This document shows, one piece after another, positions 35,771-48,963 of a stretch of DNA of 64,000 nt. How positions within the stretch are numbered: the first letter of the stretch is position 1; every line of letters starts with the position of its first letter. The notes under the pieces are model-generated. The model worked only from the letters and a program-made list of their open reading frames with translations. It did no database searches and had not been told where the DNA came from. The DNA is taken from positions 4,104,257-4,168,256 of the forward strand of contig OX442419.1 in assembly GCA_949361645.1 (NCBI GenBank), written 5' to 3'. The DNA is from Spongilla lacustris (Eukaryota > Porifera > Demospongiae > Spongillida > Spongillidae). The position numbers were made by a program, and so were the translations under genes.

Positions 35771-36419
35771 ATAATTATTATTATATTGACTTCAAAGTTG
35801 TTATTTATTGATGGATAATATATACATGTACAAGAATACATGATTACACATTGATATATATGAGGAACACAATGCAAAAAACTAAATACTAAACTACATG
35901 TACACAGAACTAATATCTACTACACTTGTGGTTCTTCCCAGTAGAGCCCTTGCATTCTGGCGCATCAGGGTAATGCCCAGGCGGCAGTAGATTGAGGCTA
36001 ACACCTCAGGCCAGAAACGACTTGTCCTGATGGCTAGTTTCTTGGCAACCCTTGAGAGAGCTTCTTATGCCTCGCTTCCCCAACCACCAAATAGACTTTA
36101 ATATTTAATAATAATCAAAATAACAAATCAAACTTAAAAACACTAGAAAACCCCTGCAATTTTAATGAACTTTTAGTTGTTGTAAATCACTATGACACAC
36201 TGCAGTTATAACTCACTATGACACACTACAGTTAAGATGGGAATCTACGGAGGATGGCTCTGGCATCCGCTCTTATTAAACAAATGCTCAAGTTTGAGAG
36301 ATATATTTGAAAACACGCATTGTGAGATAACATACAGCCTACAGGCGGCTCGTGCATTCAACTATAAGGTTTTTTGTTGTTGTTGTTGTTAACTGGTATG
36401 TCAATTGCAGAAGCGCCGT
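35771..36419. other. No gene recognised
   Basis: AT-rich, with short dyads and a (GTT)n run near 36370. No coding signal. Confidence 0.4.
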
Positions 36420-36499
36420 AGTCTCAAACCCAGACCCTGATTACCACAGGTGCGGATGGTTTACACGTAATCCATCAAACAGGGTCTGGGTACGAGACG
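36420..36499. mobile_element. Possible 80-bp miniature inverted-repeat element
   Basis: The ends AGTCTCAAACCCAGACCCTG and CAGGGTCTGGGTACGAGAC are imperfect complements. They resemble the ends of the 90-bp element at 41995-42084 (AGTCTCG..CCCCAG). No target duplication was seen. A short frame starting at 36516 has no recognisable domain. Confidence 0.45.
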
Positions 36500-36824
36500 T
36501 CAATAATAAATAATAATGCCCCTATCAATGGCACTCCCCCCAGACGGCAGTGCGGGCACAGATGGGGCATGTGACTCAAATTCTTGTTCAAGTTGTGATT
36601 TTATCCACAAGGTTAATCGCCCTGATGATTGCATAGGTATTGCCGGTCTGAATCCTGCTCATCAGAGCCAATCAGAGGAGATGGTCAAGGAGGTGGCCTG
36701 GAACCTTGTACCAAAAGAGTTGCATATCTTATTTTATTACAATGGGCAAGGATTAATTAATAAGCACTTTAATTGATTTAGTATAGAACTGGCCTGGTGG
36801 CTTTATCACAACCATTCTCATTGG

Positions 36825-37791
36825 CAGTAGGGTGTGTAACCGATTTTCAGGTTTTTTAGGTTAACCGATTATTCGCGATTACCTATTCGGTCGACTATGC
36901 ATTTAGTAGAATAGCAGGTTACCGATTTCAGAATTTCCTTTAGTCGAAATAACCGGTTCTGTTTTTCTTAGTCGCGATTAGTCGATATTCGTTTCCTTAA
37001 TACGCAGAAATCGGTATAAAATCGATTACCCCTTTTTATATGCCCTTTGCTTTTCCCGCCTGCAGTACAAGGGTTAATTGATGAGAAACATTGTTGACAT
37101 GATGTAATGAACATTAGTCTGGGGACCCGGCTGATATAAACACTGCCATCCCACAACAAAACACTCAGTCTCGGTGCTGCCTGCATGTGCACGCGCAGTG
37201 GGCACGGCAATTTAAATACGTTCGCGTTCTCTGCAGTATATTACAGTGAGTTCATCCAACACGCTACGTTCTCTTTTGCACAGCAGCACAGGTGTCCAAA
37301 TACTTAGTTACATTGGCTCTTTTCCAGACGTTCGGACATAACATTATGAATAACGTACATGTCTTGATTGGTGTCTTTATCATAAGCATAGAACGGTGTT
37401 CCACTCCCATCCACCCAACATGTTCTTTGGTGAAAAAATATCCATCCTCCTCCATTGAATTATTCCCACCAGTGGGTGTGGCGTCACTTTGGAATCCCAG
37501 TACTATCTTATAAGGGACTTGTAACTGTTTTAATGTTGGAGATAAGCAATAAAACTGGCTATACGTGTATGGGCTTGAGAAACTGTGATTTATTTGGCCA
37601 ATATCAAAAATCGGAAAAACCTCGTAAAACCTAGGTAATCGTTTGCAAATTAATGTTGCGCTAATCGCCAAAATCGATTTAATGTTTCTAATAACCGATT
37701 TGCAAGTTGCTATTAACCTGAAAAATCGATTGGACTTTTTTTCATAGTCGAAATAATCGATTTTAGTTTATGAAAAAGGTTACAGACCAGC
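36825..37791. mobile_element. Possible degenerate MITE rich in ACCGATT/ATCGATT words
   Basis: The left edge CAGTAGGGTGTGTAACCG and the complement of the right edge (GCTGGTCTGTAACC) are similar and both lead into clusters of ACCGATT, ATCGATT and TAGTCGAAATAA words. The middle holds a 135-codon minus-strand frame of no known family. Ends are imperfect and no target duplication was found. Confidence 0.3.
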
Positions 37792-38584
37792 ATCCTCAAA
37801 GCCAAGGACTTGAAAAAGGAGGTAATGCGAAGATGGAGGAAATGCTAGTTGTCGTTTTAATCAATGGAAATTAGACTTGGGTTGATTGGCTACATGTGCA
37901 TGAAATTCAATAGAAGTAAGTAATTGATACACGCAAGAGCAATTAAATTAAATTTTGATGTAATCGTTTCTCTCCATATATTTCTGTAGATACCGGTGAT
38001 AGAGAGGAAAAAGTGACATCTGAGGGGAACTGCAGTTCATGTTTGGTATAACATTATTGGAGGCTCGCCAAGCAACAGCATAAAGGCTGCATGGACTGCT
38101 CATCAAGACGTGATGGACCTGACTACATTTTCAAGAGTTTTGAACCATGGCGCAGTTCACTGTGCTCGGTGTCTCATCAGTAGAGAACAATGGTATATGT
38201 ACACCGTAGATCTTTTATTTGTACTGCAAATGCATGTTATTTGTAATGTGTATGTTCTTGTTACCCATGCATCGCTAGTATATATATGCACATATTACAC
38301 TTTTACAGATCTATACTTTGCGCACGAGCATCCCGGGACTGGTCGGGAGTGTCCTGATCTATGCTTTGCGCACGAGCAATCCCAGGGATCCAGGGTTTGC
38401 GCAGGACAATCCCTGCATTGAGCAAATCCATGCTTTGCGCTTAACATAGCTATACCTTACATGGCTGCATGCGGCAGAGAAAAGGCGCGCAGTATATCGT
38501 ACATTAATTTTGTTAGAGTATACGCATGCGTATTAGTATTCGTAGGAATATAATTATATAGGAGTTTACAGAGTAATCTTTAAT
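37792..38584. other. Intergenic, downstream of the Calx-beta gene
   Basis: Contains a short tandem of CTATGCTTTGCGCACGAGCA-like words at 38320-38440. No coding signal; frames up to 103 codons have no motif. Confidence 0.45.
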
Positions 38585-41102
38585 TTAGTGCGAATCCTCC
38601 ACAATTTTAACAGTAGTTGTTGGTGCTTCGATGACTGCTGACGGATCAGTAACGGATATTGTCACAGTAAACGTCTCTGGACCCGTCTCCACAAGAGCGT
38701 CATCCAACAGAGTAATGCTGGTGCAGAGACTGCTACCCGCGATCATACCTGCATAAAAATTAATTATTGTGTTCAGTGGAACGTAGTCCAGTCCCCCTAC
38801 GGAAGGAAGGCGAAGGACCGGCTGAATGCATTTGTTTTAAGAACATTGTAAAGCAATTAATGTCTACATTATGGCTTCACCAACCAGTAGCTGTTCCATC
38901 CGTTGTTACAACTGTGACAGGAATGGTCTTATCTAGTTGTCCTGCGAGCATCAGCACACACACAGCGACTGATGGATTTGTTTCCACTGTTTGATACACC
39001 AGGTTTTGGAACCCCAAGGTGATCACTTCATATTACAAGTAGGAAAAAGAATTAGGAGAGAGAGGTACAAGTAGGAAAAAGAATTAGGAGAGAGAGGTAC
39101 AAGTAGGAAAAAGAATTAGGAGAGAGAGGTACAAGTAGGAAAAAGAATTAGGAGAGAGAGGTACAAGTAGGAAAAAGAATTAGGAGAGAGAGGTACAAGT
39201 AGGAAAAAGAATTAGGAGAGAGAGGTACAAGTAGGAAAAAGAATTAGGAGAGAGAGGTACAAGTAGGAAAAAGAATTAGGAGAGAGAGGTACAAGTAGGA
39301 AAAAGAATTAGGAGAGAGAGGACAAGCATATAATGAAAAATAATAAATTCATCAATGTGGAGGGCTAAATAATTTGGAACAGGAAACATGAAAGCCGGCT
39401 AGAATCAGATGACCAGAAAGAATATAAAATGCAATATATATAGAGACCATTTTGAATGATAGATAAATAAAGCTACATCAGCATACAGATACTCACACTT
39501 TGAGCCATAGTGCAAGAAATCACGCTTTGTAATTGTTTGCGCACCCTTATAACCATACTGTTATTAATTGTATACATATGTTTATAGTTTAGAATAATAG
39601 ATGTTTGATTATTATTTTGCTAAATAATTTTATGTTGATGTGAAGTAAATGATAATTTAGAAGTGAAGGAAATCATCAACATGGCATATCATGCCATGGT
39701 ATTAATGAAGCTGTATATTTGGTTTGATATAGTGTGTGCATTTACATCAGCGTTCTGATTTGTATTACTCCAGTGATAACACCAGAAGAAAAATCAATTA
39801 CACTGAATTGTACTTTGCTAAGATGAATAACTTATTAATGACCGTCAGCATATAATGTTCCTTGTATGCAATTAAAGTCATTTACTCATCCATGGTTGGT
39901 GTACAGCTAGAATACAAGATGCTCAATTTAAAAGTGTTAAAATCTACTTTAAACAGTTAAAGCTAGATCGGAACATATAAGCCAAACACTTGCCACATCA
40001 AATTTATGATGAAGAGTAAGTACCTCCTATAATGAGCACAGACATTCTATGTGGCTATATTTAGGTTTTATTCTAATTAAAAATTGACCAACATATGCCT
40101 ACATGTATATGAAATCAACACATAATCAACTTTCATTCCTTTTTGTCATACAAACACTTGCTTCAGCCCCCATCTGATGTTCAAAAATCTTAAAAAGAAC
40201 CCCATTGAAAAGTATGTCCATTAAACTATGCCACTGGAACATTACATCAGACAGTTTATAAGAAACAATTGAAGTGTATTATTGAGCACGAATATATGTC
40301 AGAATTCTGACAGAGGGTTAACAAATATGGTGGTGGATGTCTATTTACATGTACTATTACTTCCATGCATGGTTTTTAAATCCCCTACCTTCCTCTCATC
40401 AGTTGAACTCACCGTCTGAAGGAGAATTATAAATGGTGACAGTTATTTGCGCTTGTCCAGGAACAATGACTGCTCTTGTATCAGATGATTGGAGATTGAC
40501 AGAAAATGCTTCTGGATTTTCCACCTTCAAGTCATCATAGATGCCAATGGTGAAACACACACTTTTCCCAACTGTGCTTCCAATAGGAAAGGTTAGTGTA
40601 ACTGACTTGCTTTCATAATCCACGGATGCTTTCAGGAAGTAATAACATTTATTAAAAATACACAAATAAATGGTTGTAGTTCCCCTTACGAATTGCTGTA
40701 ATGTTTGAAGTAAATGCAGTCACACTAATACTGACTTCCAGTGATCCATGGAAAATCATCGCACACACTGCGGTTGTCGAATTTATTCCTTCAGTAACAT
40801 TTATCGAATTACCAAGTCCTATGGTTACATCTGTGAATGAAATATTAATATTAAAAGTGACATGAATAACATTAGCTTACAATCAGTGCTGCCTTCTATG
40901 ATAGTGACAAGGCATGAGCTGATTGATGGTTGTATGCTAACAGGGAATGATCCACTCATGGAAAGGGAGATTGTTTCAGCATTTTCGACTGCACCATCAT
41001 CCAGTATAACCAAAGTACAACAGCTCTTTGAATTAGTACTGTCTGAGGCTCCAGAATTGAACACAATTTCAGCTAGAGTTAGTGGTGTGTAGTCAACATT
41101 TG

Positions 41103-41165
<63 letters not shown>

Positions 41166-44100
41166 TGTGTGCAGTGGAAAATTTGAGGGAAAAGCATATG
41201 TAAATGCAACGTCATGCATGCATGTGTGTTACACTATTGTTTACATAAAGGGATATGGTGTAAAACAAAGTACATACATGTGTTTCAAACCAAGATGCTG
41301 TGAGCACTAAGTGCACATAATTATGCATAATAATGTAACTCATATAAAATATAACAATAACATGCAGGTGCACACCTGTGCCAACACTCATGATAAGTTA
41401 TGTTACAAGAAGGACAACTGGATGCAGTAAAACACGTGCACCCTCTCTCTCTCTCTTAAAAAAAAAATCCTCCCAATCGTTGTATATTAAAAAGGCAAAC
41501 ACAAGTCTTGGATTATTCTACGCGCAGAATGAGTTAGGTACGATGCAAGGTATACGTTTGCACACTCACCAATTGCAGTTCCAAGTGCAGTTGTTGACAC
41601 AAAGACCGACACACTTCTTCCCAAAGTTCCATTCTTTATCTGGGCACAGATCTGAGCATTGACGCCTTCGCTCGTGTTGAGCGTAGTGTTTGCAAAGCCA
41701 ATCACTACCGCTGAAAAGCAATGCAGTGGCTATTACAAAACACTTTCAATTGTAGCTGCTCAACATGCACAATATTCTTATCGAAATCGTACATGTATGG
41801 TATACAGATCTTGAATATTTTCTATTGGAGATTCACGATACCTTTCAGTTTTAGCCGTAAAATCACACTAATTAACTCGATCGTGACTTGTTCTCATACG
41901 CTTATACCATTTTAAATCTTTGTTTCCAGTGTATTATTAAACTGATCTATTCGTATAGTAGAACGTTTCAAAGGATGCTTTGTTAGGGCTGTGCTAGTCT
42001 CGTCCCCAGCCTGACATGCGTTCGCAATATTTTTGCCTAGCGGCGCTGCTGCCGTATGTGGGTCTGGGGCTGGGGACGAGACTTGGGCTGTGCGACGAAT
42101 GACTGTGGACCCTGGTCTACTGTATTGCGCATAATTATGCACAAACGATCAGGTGAGTCCTAATGAAGAAATTAGAAATGATCCGGTACACTAATTGAAT
42201 CCAAGAATGGTAAAAAAAACAACAAAAAAAAACCCGAAAAAAAAAAAAACACCAAATTCAAAGCCGGCTGGGACTTCGCTGTACTTCGCTTACTGATAAA
42301 GTCAGGAGCGCTCCTAACTGGTACGGGATGGGGCACACCCCCTCCCGTAGCCTGTTGGCATGAATACAGGGTTGAACATATCACATAAGCTTCGTTATCC
42401 ACGCGTATAATATAGGGAGTCAGCGATTTAGCAGAATATTGTATAGGGGATGGTGCTGGTAACTAGTTACATGTAGTTTTTATGCAATAATGCGGTTTGT
42501 GAGATTACAGAATACTATTATATAATTATATCACCCCAGAATTAGAGAAATAAAAAAATAAAAAAAGAATAAACCTTTGTCGAACAACTTATTATCCTTT
42601 GAGATTGTGTACTTACTGTCACCATCTTCAGTAATAGTGAATGTCAGACTTCCTGTAGTTGGTGAGATTTGAACTTGAGATGTAGGAAAGGAACTTGTCA
42701 GATAGATAGTGAAGTTATCATTGTACTCCACGGCGGTGTCTTGTAAAAGCTGAAATGATGTGCACAATGGGGAATCCCCAGATTTTGCTCCAGAGGCAAA
42801 GGAGATGGTTGGTGTTGTTGGGGGCAAGTAATCCACTCCACCTTGAGAATAGTACTCAACACACAGCATTGATAAGAAGAAACTTACTGATTGCAGTAAT
42901 ATTTTGCATATTGACTACAACTGTTACTGCAATACGCAGCATGACAGTATTTGTTATCACAGCGCAGACATTGATAGGTCCATTGATCTCTGTGCTTGAG
43001 GCTGGATTAGATGCCCATATACCAATGATGGCAACTGAGAACAAAGTGTGAGGTTTGCAAAGTGATTAATATGTAATACTTTGCATGCAAATGGCACCAA
43101 GTGTATGGGAGTATGCAATGATCTCTACTGACAAAATGATGCTTAGAAGAAGAGATCATTAATCTTAGCAGATCCTGAGAAAAAAAAGATTGTTGCCACT
43201 TCCATAGAAATTATGTAATAGGAGGATCAATATACCTACGCATATGCCTTCAAAACAAAACAATAATGTACTTCTAAGTATGAATGGAAGAGATAAGTTG
43301 CATGGTGTAAAGAATTCAGTGTTCACTATTGCAAAGGCTGAAATGAAACAAACTTTGCACTTTAGACACAAAAAAATGTGACATCAGTTCAGGAATACCA
43401 TAAAAAGCCCAGAGATTAGGCGAACAATAGTCATAATGTTCAAAAATATAGCACACAATCTCCCCACAAGATTCAGAATTGTTTAGGTGCATTGTATTTG
43501 CCTGCTCAACAAAAAACCAAACTAATTGTATTGATATTTTGATGATATCATGTGATGGTATAATTGCGTAAATTTCATATGGAATCTTTAAAACGGATAT
43601 AGGTAAAATAATGTTGCAAAATTTAACTGCTTGCACTTTGAAATTGAATTGTTGGTCCTCAAGTAAGGAACTAATGGCATGGACCCAATCGCATGAAGTG
43701 TCGGCAAAATTGTACATATCAGGAGAAGTGACTATGAGTCGCATTGTAATGAGATGCAGCAGGTCAACCAAACTCCAGCAAAAATGTAATGTAACATAAT
43801 TTGTGAAGGGGTCCATACTAAAATGGTATGTAATATGTACAACTTGTTCAAAAATTCATTCATCTGCACGTATACATGTGCACGTATATACAAAGTAGAA
43901 TTAAAATGGGCAACATCAAGTGCTCACTGCAACATTTCACAACTGCATCATCAGTATGAAAACCTTAAAAATATTCTCACCCAGAATATTATTGACTAAG
44001 GTGTGTGTAAAGAGATACAACTTACCATTAGTGTTAATAATTGTGAAATATGAGATGCTTCTGGCAGCTACCACAGCAGTCCTGCTACCAGCAGATATAG

Positions 44101-47100
44101 CCAGAGAAAAGGTCAGATTATTAGACACATAGTTATTGCTAAGGATGGTCACACTCTGGCACACAGTGCCTCCAATATTGAGTCCTGCAGCCACAGTAAC
44201 TGTGCTTGACACTACAGAGAAATCTGTACCACCTGGTGATAAGGAAAGAGGTATTTCACATGTAAATCTGTATCCGTGACAACATAGTATTGGTGCAGTA
44301 TTGAGTGTAAGTGGCAATAAATGTTCATTTTATGTGAGAGCTACATGCAAGCTAAGGTATTATCCTTGTGTCATTTGTTACAAAGACGCATACCTGTAGC
44401 TGTGATTCCAGTAGTGGTGAATTTCAAGTTAACTAAAGTACCAACTGTTGTGCTCGTTGGTCCAGAAAGCAGAACTGCACACACCATGAATGTACCATTG
44501 CTCTGGGTGACTGTATAGTTTCCGTCCAATGTGAATGTACTAACTGAAAAGACGAATGATTACAAGCTACAAATTTGTTTGTAAAACACTTACAATCCGT
44601 AACATATATTCATTTAGTGACACACAAGACTAGAAGTACATACACATAGTTGATACTATTCCAGCAACAATTATAATAACATTTATTTTCCAAATGGGGT
44701 GCTTACGCAGTAAGGTGTTGAATTCAGAAATTATTTTAAGGGCTTATGTGTAAAAACCCTAGGGTGTGTATTTACAAAGAAGCACTATGATATCTTGGAA
44801 CTGAAGTGATCACTATTGATCTGTGCTGCACTCAAAAATCATTCATCTGCTGAACTCAAACCTATATTCTACATGTTATCGTGTTTCAGAAAGGGTTGAA
44901 AAATGATAATGGCAGTGATAAATGACGCCAGATTATCAGTAGAGTGCCTTAATCTGGATACGGAATATTGTACGATGCATGATTCCAGTGAGTGGATCAA
45001 TAGCAAAATGTCCAATTATCAAGTTCTTTAATTTTTAGTAGGTCTAAGCTCCATTGTTGTAATTATCGGTAAGATAGGTGTGTCCTATATATCAATGGTA
45101 AGTTTATGGACTAAGGAAAACCTTTCCACACTAGGGATCCAAAAGATCTTGTGATGGAGTTAACTGTATTGTGAAAATGACCACCTTGGTAGATCTAAGG
45201 CTTTTGTTTTACATGTAATCTGCAGATTTGAATCCCAGTATTTTTAACCACAGCTGCACAGTTTAATTTCATATGTAGAAAATTATAGATATAGATCATA
45301 AGCAAACACTCGTTTTCACCTCCCTATTCCTCATACATGTAGTTGTTCCAACCCATGCAAATAGCTTTTTGATCCAGGATCAGTTTTGGGAGCATGAGCT
45401 TGAAAGGAACCCACTTTGTCTTAATTACATGTACAATGTACTTGTAGGTTTACAATAATTAATGACATCATTGCTTACTCCTAAGCTAAAGAAATATAGT
45501 GGGTAATAATTATTGTTAGTAAATAGGCTAATGACAACACTCTCTACAAATCTTACTCTCTATCTCACTTGTGGCACATACATTTATCACACAGCATGCA
45601 TGTGAACATACGGTCAGTGTCAGTGATAGAAATTGTTGCAGTTGTTCCACCTGCCCTATCTACTGTTGCTACAGCTGAAGGATTAGCGGCCACAAGAGTA
45701 ACAGAAAATGTTTCTGTAGTTTCAACCTCCACGTCATTGGTAGTATTGATGCTCACACAAAGTGTTGTTCCAGGGGCACTTTCAGCAACAAATGTAACAG
45801 ATTGCACAATATTTGGGAAATCCAAACCCCCTGCAATAGATTGAGCATGTTGAAGGAATACAGCAAAAATAAATATGACTATTTGTTTAGGTTATAGGGT
45901 TGGAATTGTTGAGAGCAATCTATCCAAAATCTGAACTTCATCTTGTTTGCAATCCTAGAATCAATGCATTTGCTAGCTGTAAATAGAGCACAATTCAATA
46001 GCATGGCTGCATTAACATCTGCAGCAATAGCACTGGTACTCTGTATTTCTATACGCTTGTACGCAATCTGAATAACACCAGTTGCATTTAGGTAATTTGA
46101 ATCCAAAACAGTCCCTACACCGGCAGTGATATATGTATGCTAGAACGTGCAATTAAATTGTTATTTCTGTTGTTTCTTAAAAGTACTTTGAATGTAAACT
46201 TGGTAGCCATTCAAGTTCATATAAAATATTTTTAATGCAGGTAATATATACAAAAAATAATATATATAGCATACTAATAGGACAGACAATAATTTAGCAG
46301 CATAAACTCTGAAATGAAACTTACCAATTGCAGTGCCATTTACCAGAGTGAACAGAATGGTCTGGTTATTCATCAAGGTCGCACTTCCATTGACATACTC
46401 AAGCAGGGCACAGAGCTGTTGAGAGGATCCCTCACTGATTGTATAAGTGTATGTGTTGCAAGTAGCATAAGGCAATACAACGACTGCCTCTGTAGAACGA
46501 TTGATTGGTGGGGATAAATGTAACATACAAGTACACACATATGTGAAGGCTGTATAAAATGGTACTGGGTGTCATAGTGAATGACACAAATATGCACCTT
46601 CGATAACCCGGATTCCATCTTCTATGCAATATCTCAAACAAATATTTATGCAGTACATGTACATGCATGCCCAAGCAGATGTTCTACATGTATATTAGAC
46701 AAATCGTAGGTCAACGTCAACTATGTTAATAAAGTGGTAACAACTATGGACCTACAGATTTACCATCGTTGTAACTTGTTCGTCCTTTCGATATTATAGT
46801 CAAGTTAAGAGCGTGCTGACTTAGTTTTAAGCATCACTGCTGACTTACACTTCAGTCTATCCTCTCAGAGTCTAAATGGCAAAAAAACTGTGAGGCTCAC
46901 TGTAAGGCTTAGTATCTTGAATTTTTTTTTCTTTCTTTTCTAACTGGCATTCCTATAGCTCTTGAGGATATCAACTTATATTACCACTGCCATGATTACC
47001 TTTGGATGAGCATGCGACATATACATGTATGTACTGGGAAGGGTATGTCACACCATCCCTTACATTTTAAACACTCCTTCAGTGATCCTGGCCCCCTTTC

Positions 47101-47855
47101 AAGTCAAGACCTGGTTTAGGTTAAGCCATGCACATCATCTGCCCAGAGAAAATACACAAGCCAGTTCCTCAATAGAAATGATTGGAACTCAGGCCATTGG
47201 GTCTAGAACTGTAGCTGTGGCCCTTTGCCTTCTGTGATGCGACCACAGCTGTGAGTTGGCAACAGCACGTGCTCCATGCATGCGCCATAGTACTAAATAT
47301 ATAATCAGTGAGGTCCTGCGTTTTACTAGCCGGCGGATCCTCATTATTCCTGGGTTGCATTGGGGTGATCTGAGGGGTTGGGAATGGGGTCTACATGTAT
47401 GTGGTACCAATCAATAGCACCTGTGGCTCGTGGAATCAGTTTCGACTACCTATAGGTGAGGCTTATGATTAAGCAACGACATACATGCCGTAGGATATTG
47501 TTTTCACAACAGACATAGTTTACAAAAGGCAGATCATCTGCAAAGGTTCGAACTAAGATTCAAATCAAACTTATGACGGTTTAATTCAGTCAGGAAGTAA
47601 CTAAAACAAGTGTCATTATAGGCTTAAAGCGTTACGATGAATGTACACAAGTACACCCGTCCGGAGCTCGTGCATTGGATAACTTAAAACGAAATCAATA
47701 CATGTCTCCTCGAATCGGCATGTCTATGCTAAATTTCTAGGTGCAGTTCATACACTTTATCAATGAGTACGCTAACCTTTCTGTCCGACGGCTTGGCGAA
47801 AGCTGCCAGCCAAAACAAAAATCACGAACGCTTGCTGTACATGTATCCAGAACAT
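38585..47855 (-). CDS. Secreted protein of six tandem Calx-beta-like domains (13 exons, 754 residues)
   Basis: Exons (minus strand): 47855-47777, 46489-46325, 45830-45612, 44543-44394, 44232-44026, 43034-42888, 42841-42617, 41710-41570, 41102-40881, 40830-40690, 40628-40413, 39025-38885, 38796-38585 (TAA). The total is 2265 nt, in frame throughout, and every intron is phase 1. Exon 1 encodes a signal peptide (MFWIHVQQAFVIFVLAGSF). Each later pair encodes one domain. The first exon (141-165 nt) ends in a turn such as NGTAIG or DGTATG; the second (207-225 nt) begins G-x-DY/DF and carries the acidic E-x-x-E-x-F motif (VETTETFSVTL, VENPEAFSVNL, VETGPETFTVT). Each domain has one conserved Cys in each half (QLCALL/TTLCVS, VAVCVL/SSLCTS), probably a disulfide. 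No membrane segment, so it is probably extracellular, with calcium binding or adhesion a family-based inference. The fold family includes the Calx-beta part of sponge aggregation factors, but no other aggregation-factor domain is seen. The exon-12 donor (GTTGGT) is weak. Confidence 0.85.
39036..39321. repeat. Minisatellite, 32-bp unit, about 9 copies, in an intron of the Calx-beta gene
   Basis: Unit GTAGGAAAAAGAATTAGGAG followed by AGAGAGGTACAA, essentially perfect. It starts about 10 bp upstream (gene orientation) of the acceptor of exon 39025-38885, so it abuts the 3' splice site. Confidence 0.95.
41106..41172. repeat. (GT)n microsatellite at a splice acceptor of the Calx-beta gene
   Basis: On the coding strand this is a CA tract that ends CACACAAACAG directly before exon 41102-40881. 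It stands where a polypyrimidine tract would normally lie. Confidence 0.9.
41995..42084. mobile_element. 90-bp miniature inverted-repeat element with perfect 9-bp target duplication
   Basis: The terminal repeats AGTCTCGTCCCCAGCC and GGCTGGGGACGAGACT are exact complements. GGGCTGTGC flanks the element on both sides (41986-41994 and 42085-42093). A 9-bp duplication is typical of Mutator-like transposition. It lies in an intron of the Calx-beta gene, between exons 42841-42617 and 41710-41570. Confidence 0.85.
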
Positions 47856-48963
47856 GCTTTTGAATGTAACGGAGATTAACGTTGGAAGTGCTGGAAGAAG
47901 TGTGGGTATAGGTACATGTTAGACTGAGAACGTATGCGTAGTAGGACTACTGGTTAATTGAGTCTCTACAAATTTATCAGCCGCTTCCCCCCCCCCTCAC
48001 ATGTTGTCAAAGATACATGTACATTAATGTACCTCTAAAAGAACATGCAGGCGCAGCTGTACAGTAACTTACTCGGAGTCTTTAGTGGTTGCTTGGAGGG
48101 TTCAGGGCAACAGGGTGCACTGTGCGATCATGTTTGCTAAATAAAGATGTGCTAGCTCGATCGGTGAATAATGTAGGCATGAATAAAACTAGATCCTAGG
48201 ATACGGTCACAAACATGTCTGTATATGGAATCGTATACCATGCATATTTGGCCGGGTTCGGAAAGAAATTGCCACACATGTACATGTATTAATAAACATA
48301 TGTACGGGAATACATGTATATCTGATCGGCACAATTGAAAATTTGGAATCACCCAGGATTACCAATACCCCGCGACAGAATTTTATCGTATTGCAGATGC
48401 ACGTCACGTGACGTTTCCACAGTTAAGGCCACTTTGAGTTGCATAGTTGGTTCCTGTCCCCGCCCGCTTAATATTTCTATATACTAATTTGTTCGAATAG
48501 TAATGAAATTTTTCTCCATTTTTTGAAAGTTAAAGTCACCTGTAATGGCTAGAAACCAAGAAACCATTGTGAATGGCTCCACCTTCGACTCGATCTAACT
48601 CTGGGGCAAAAAAAAAGAAAGGTATTATTATAACATAATAATTATACATGCAGTATATATATGTTAGACCCTTCGAGGTAGCAGCCCTTATGATATAAAG
48701 CAGCATGTGTCCAACCATTTCCTTTAAGATTGCAAAGTTGGGACATCACCAGAATAGATGGTTTGTTTTAAGGCCACTTTGAATTGAAGCAATTGCAATA
48801 CTGAAGTCTAAATGCGAGACGCCCCGTGTTTTTAAGTGGACGGTAATGAATGTGCCGGGTATATCAGTAATTAATATTCACATTTAGTATTGTAATTGCT
48901 AGTTACAAACGCTTAAGTTTACGATACATCACGCATTTATAATATACTGCTGAGCTTAGGAAG
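47856..48963. other. Upstream region of the Calx-beta gene; no gene recognised
   Basis: Presumed 5' flank of the minus-strand gene that starts at 47855. No clear TATA box is seen. Several TACATGTA palindromes lie at 48010-48310. Frames up to 66 codons have no motif. Confidence 0.4.

Noticed and set aside
45220..45250. tRNA-like GATTTGAATCCCAG word
   Set aside because: No acceptor stem, D arm or anticodon arm can be built around it.
45879..46106. Minus-strand frame between Calx-beta exons 2 and 3 as an extra exon
   Set aside because: Direct joining of 46325 to 45830 restores the canonical NGTAIGGLDF turn; the extra frame has no suitable donor and would break the domain.
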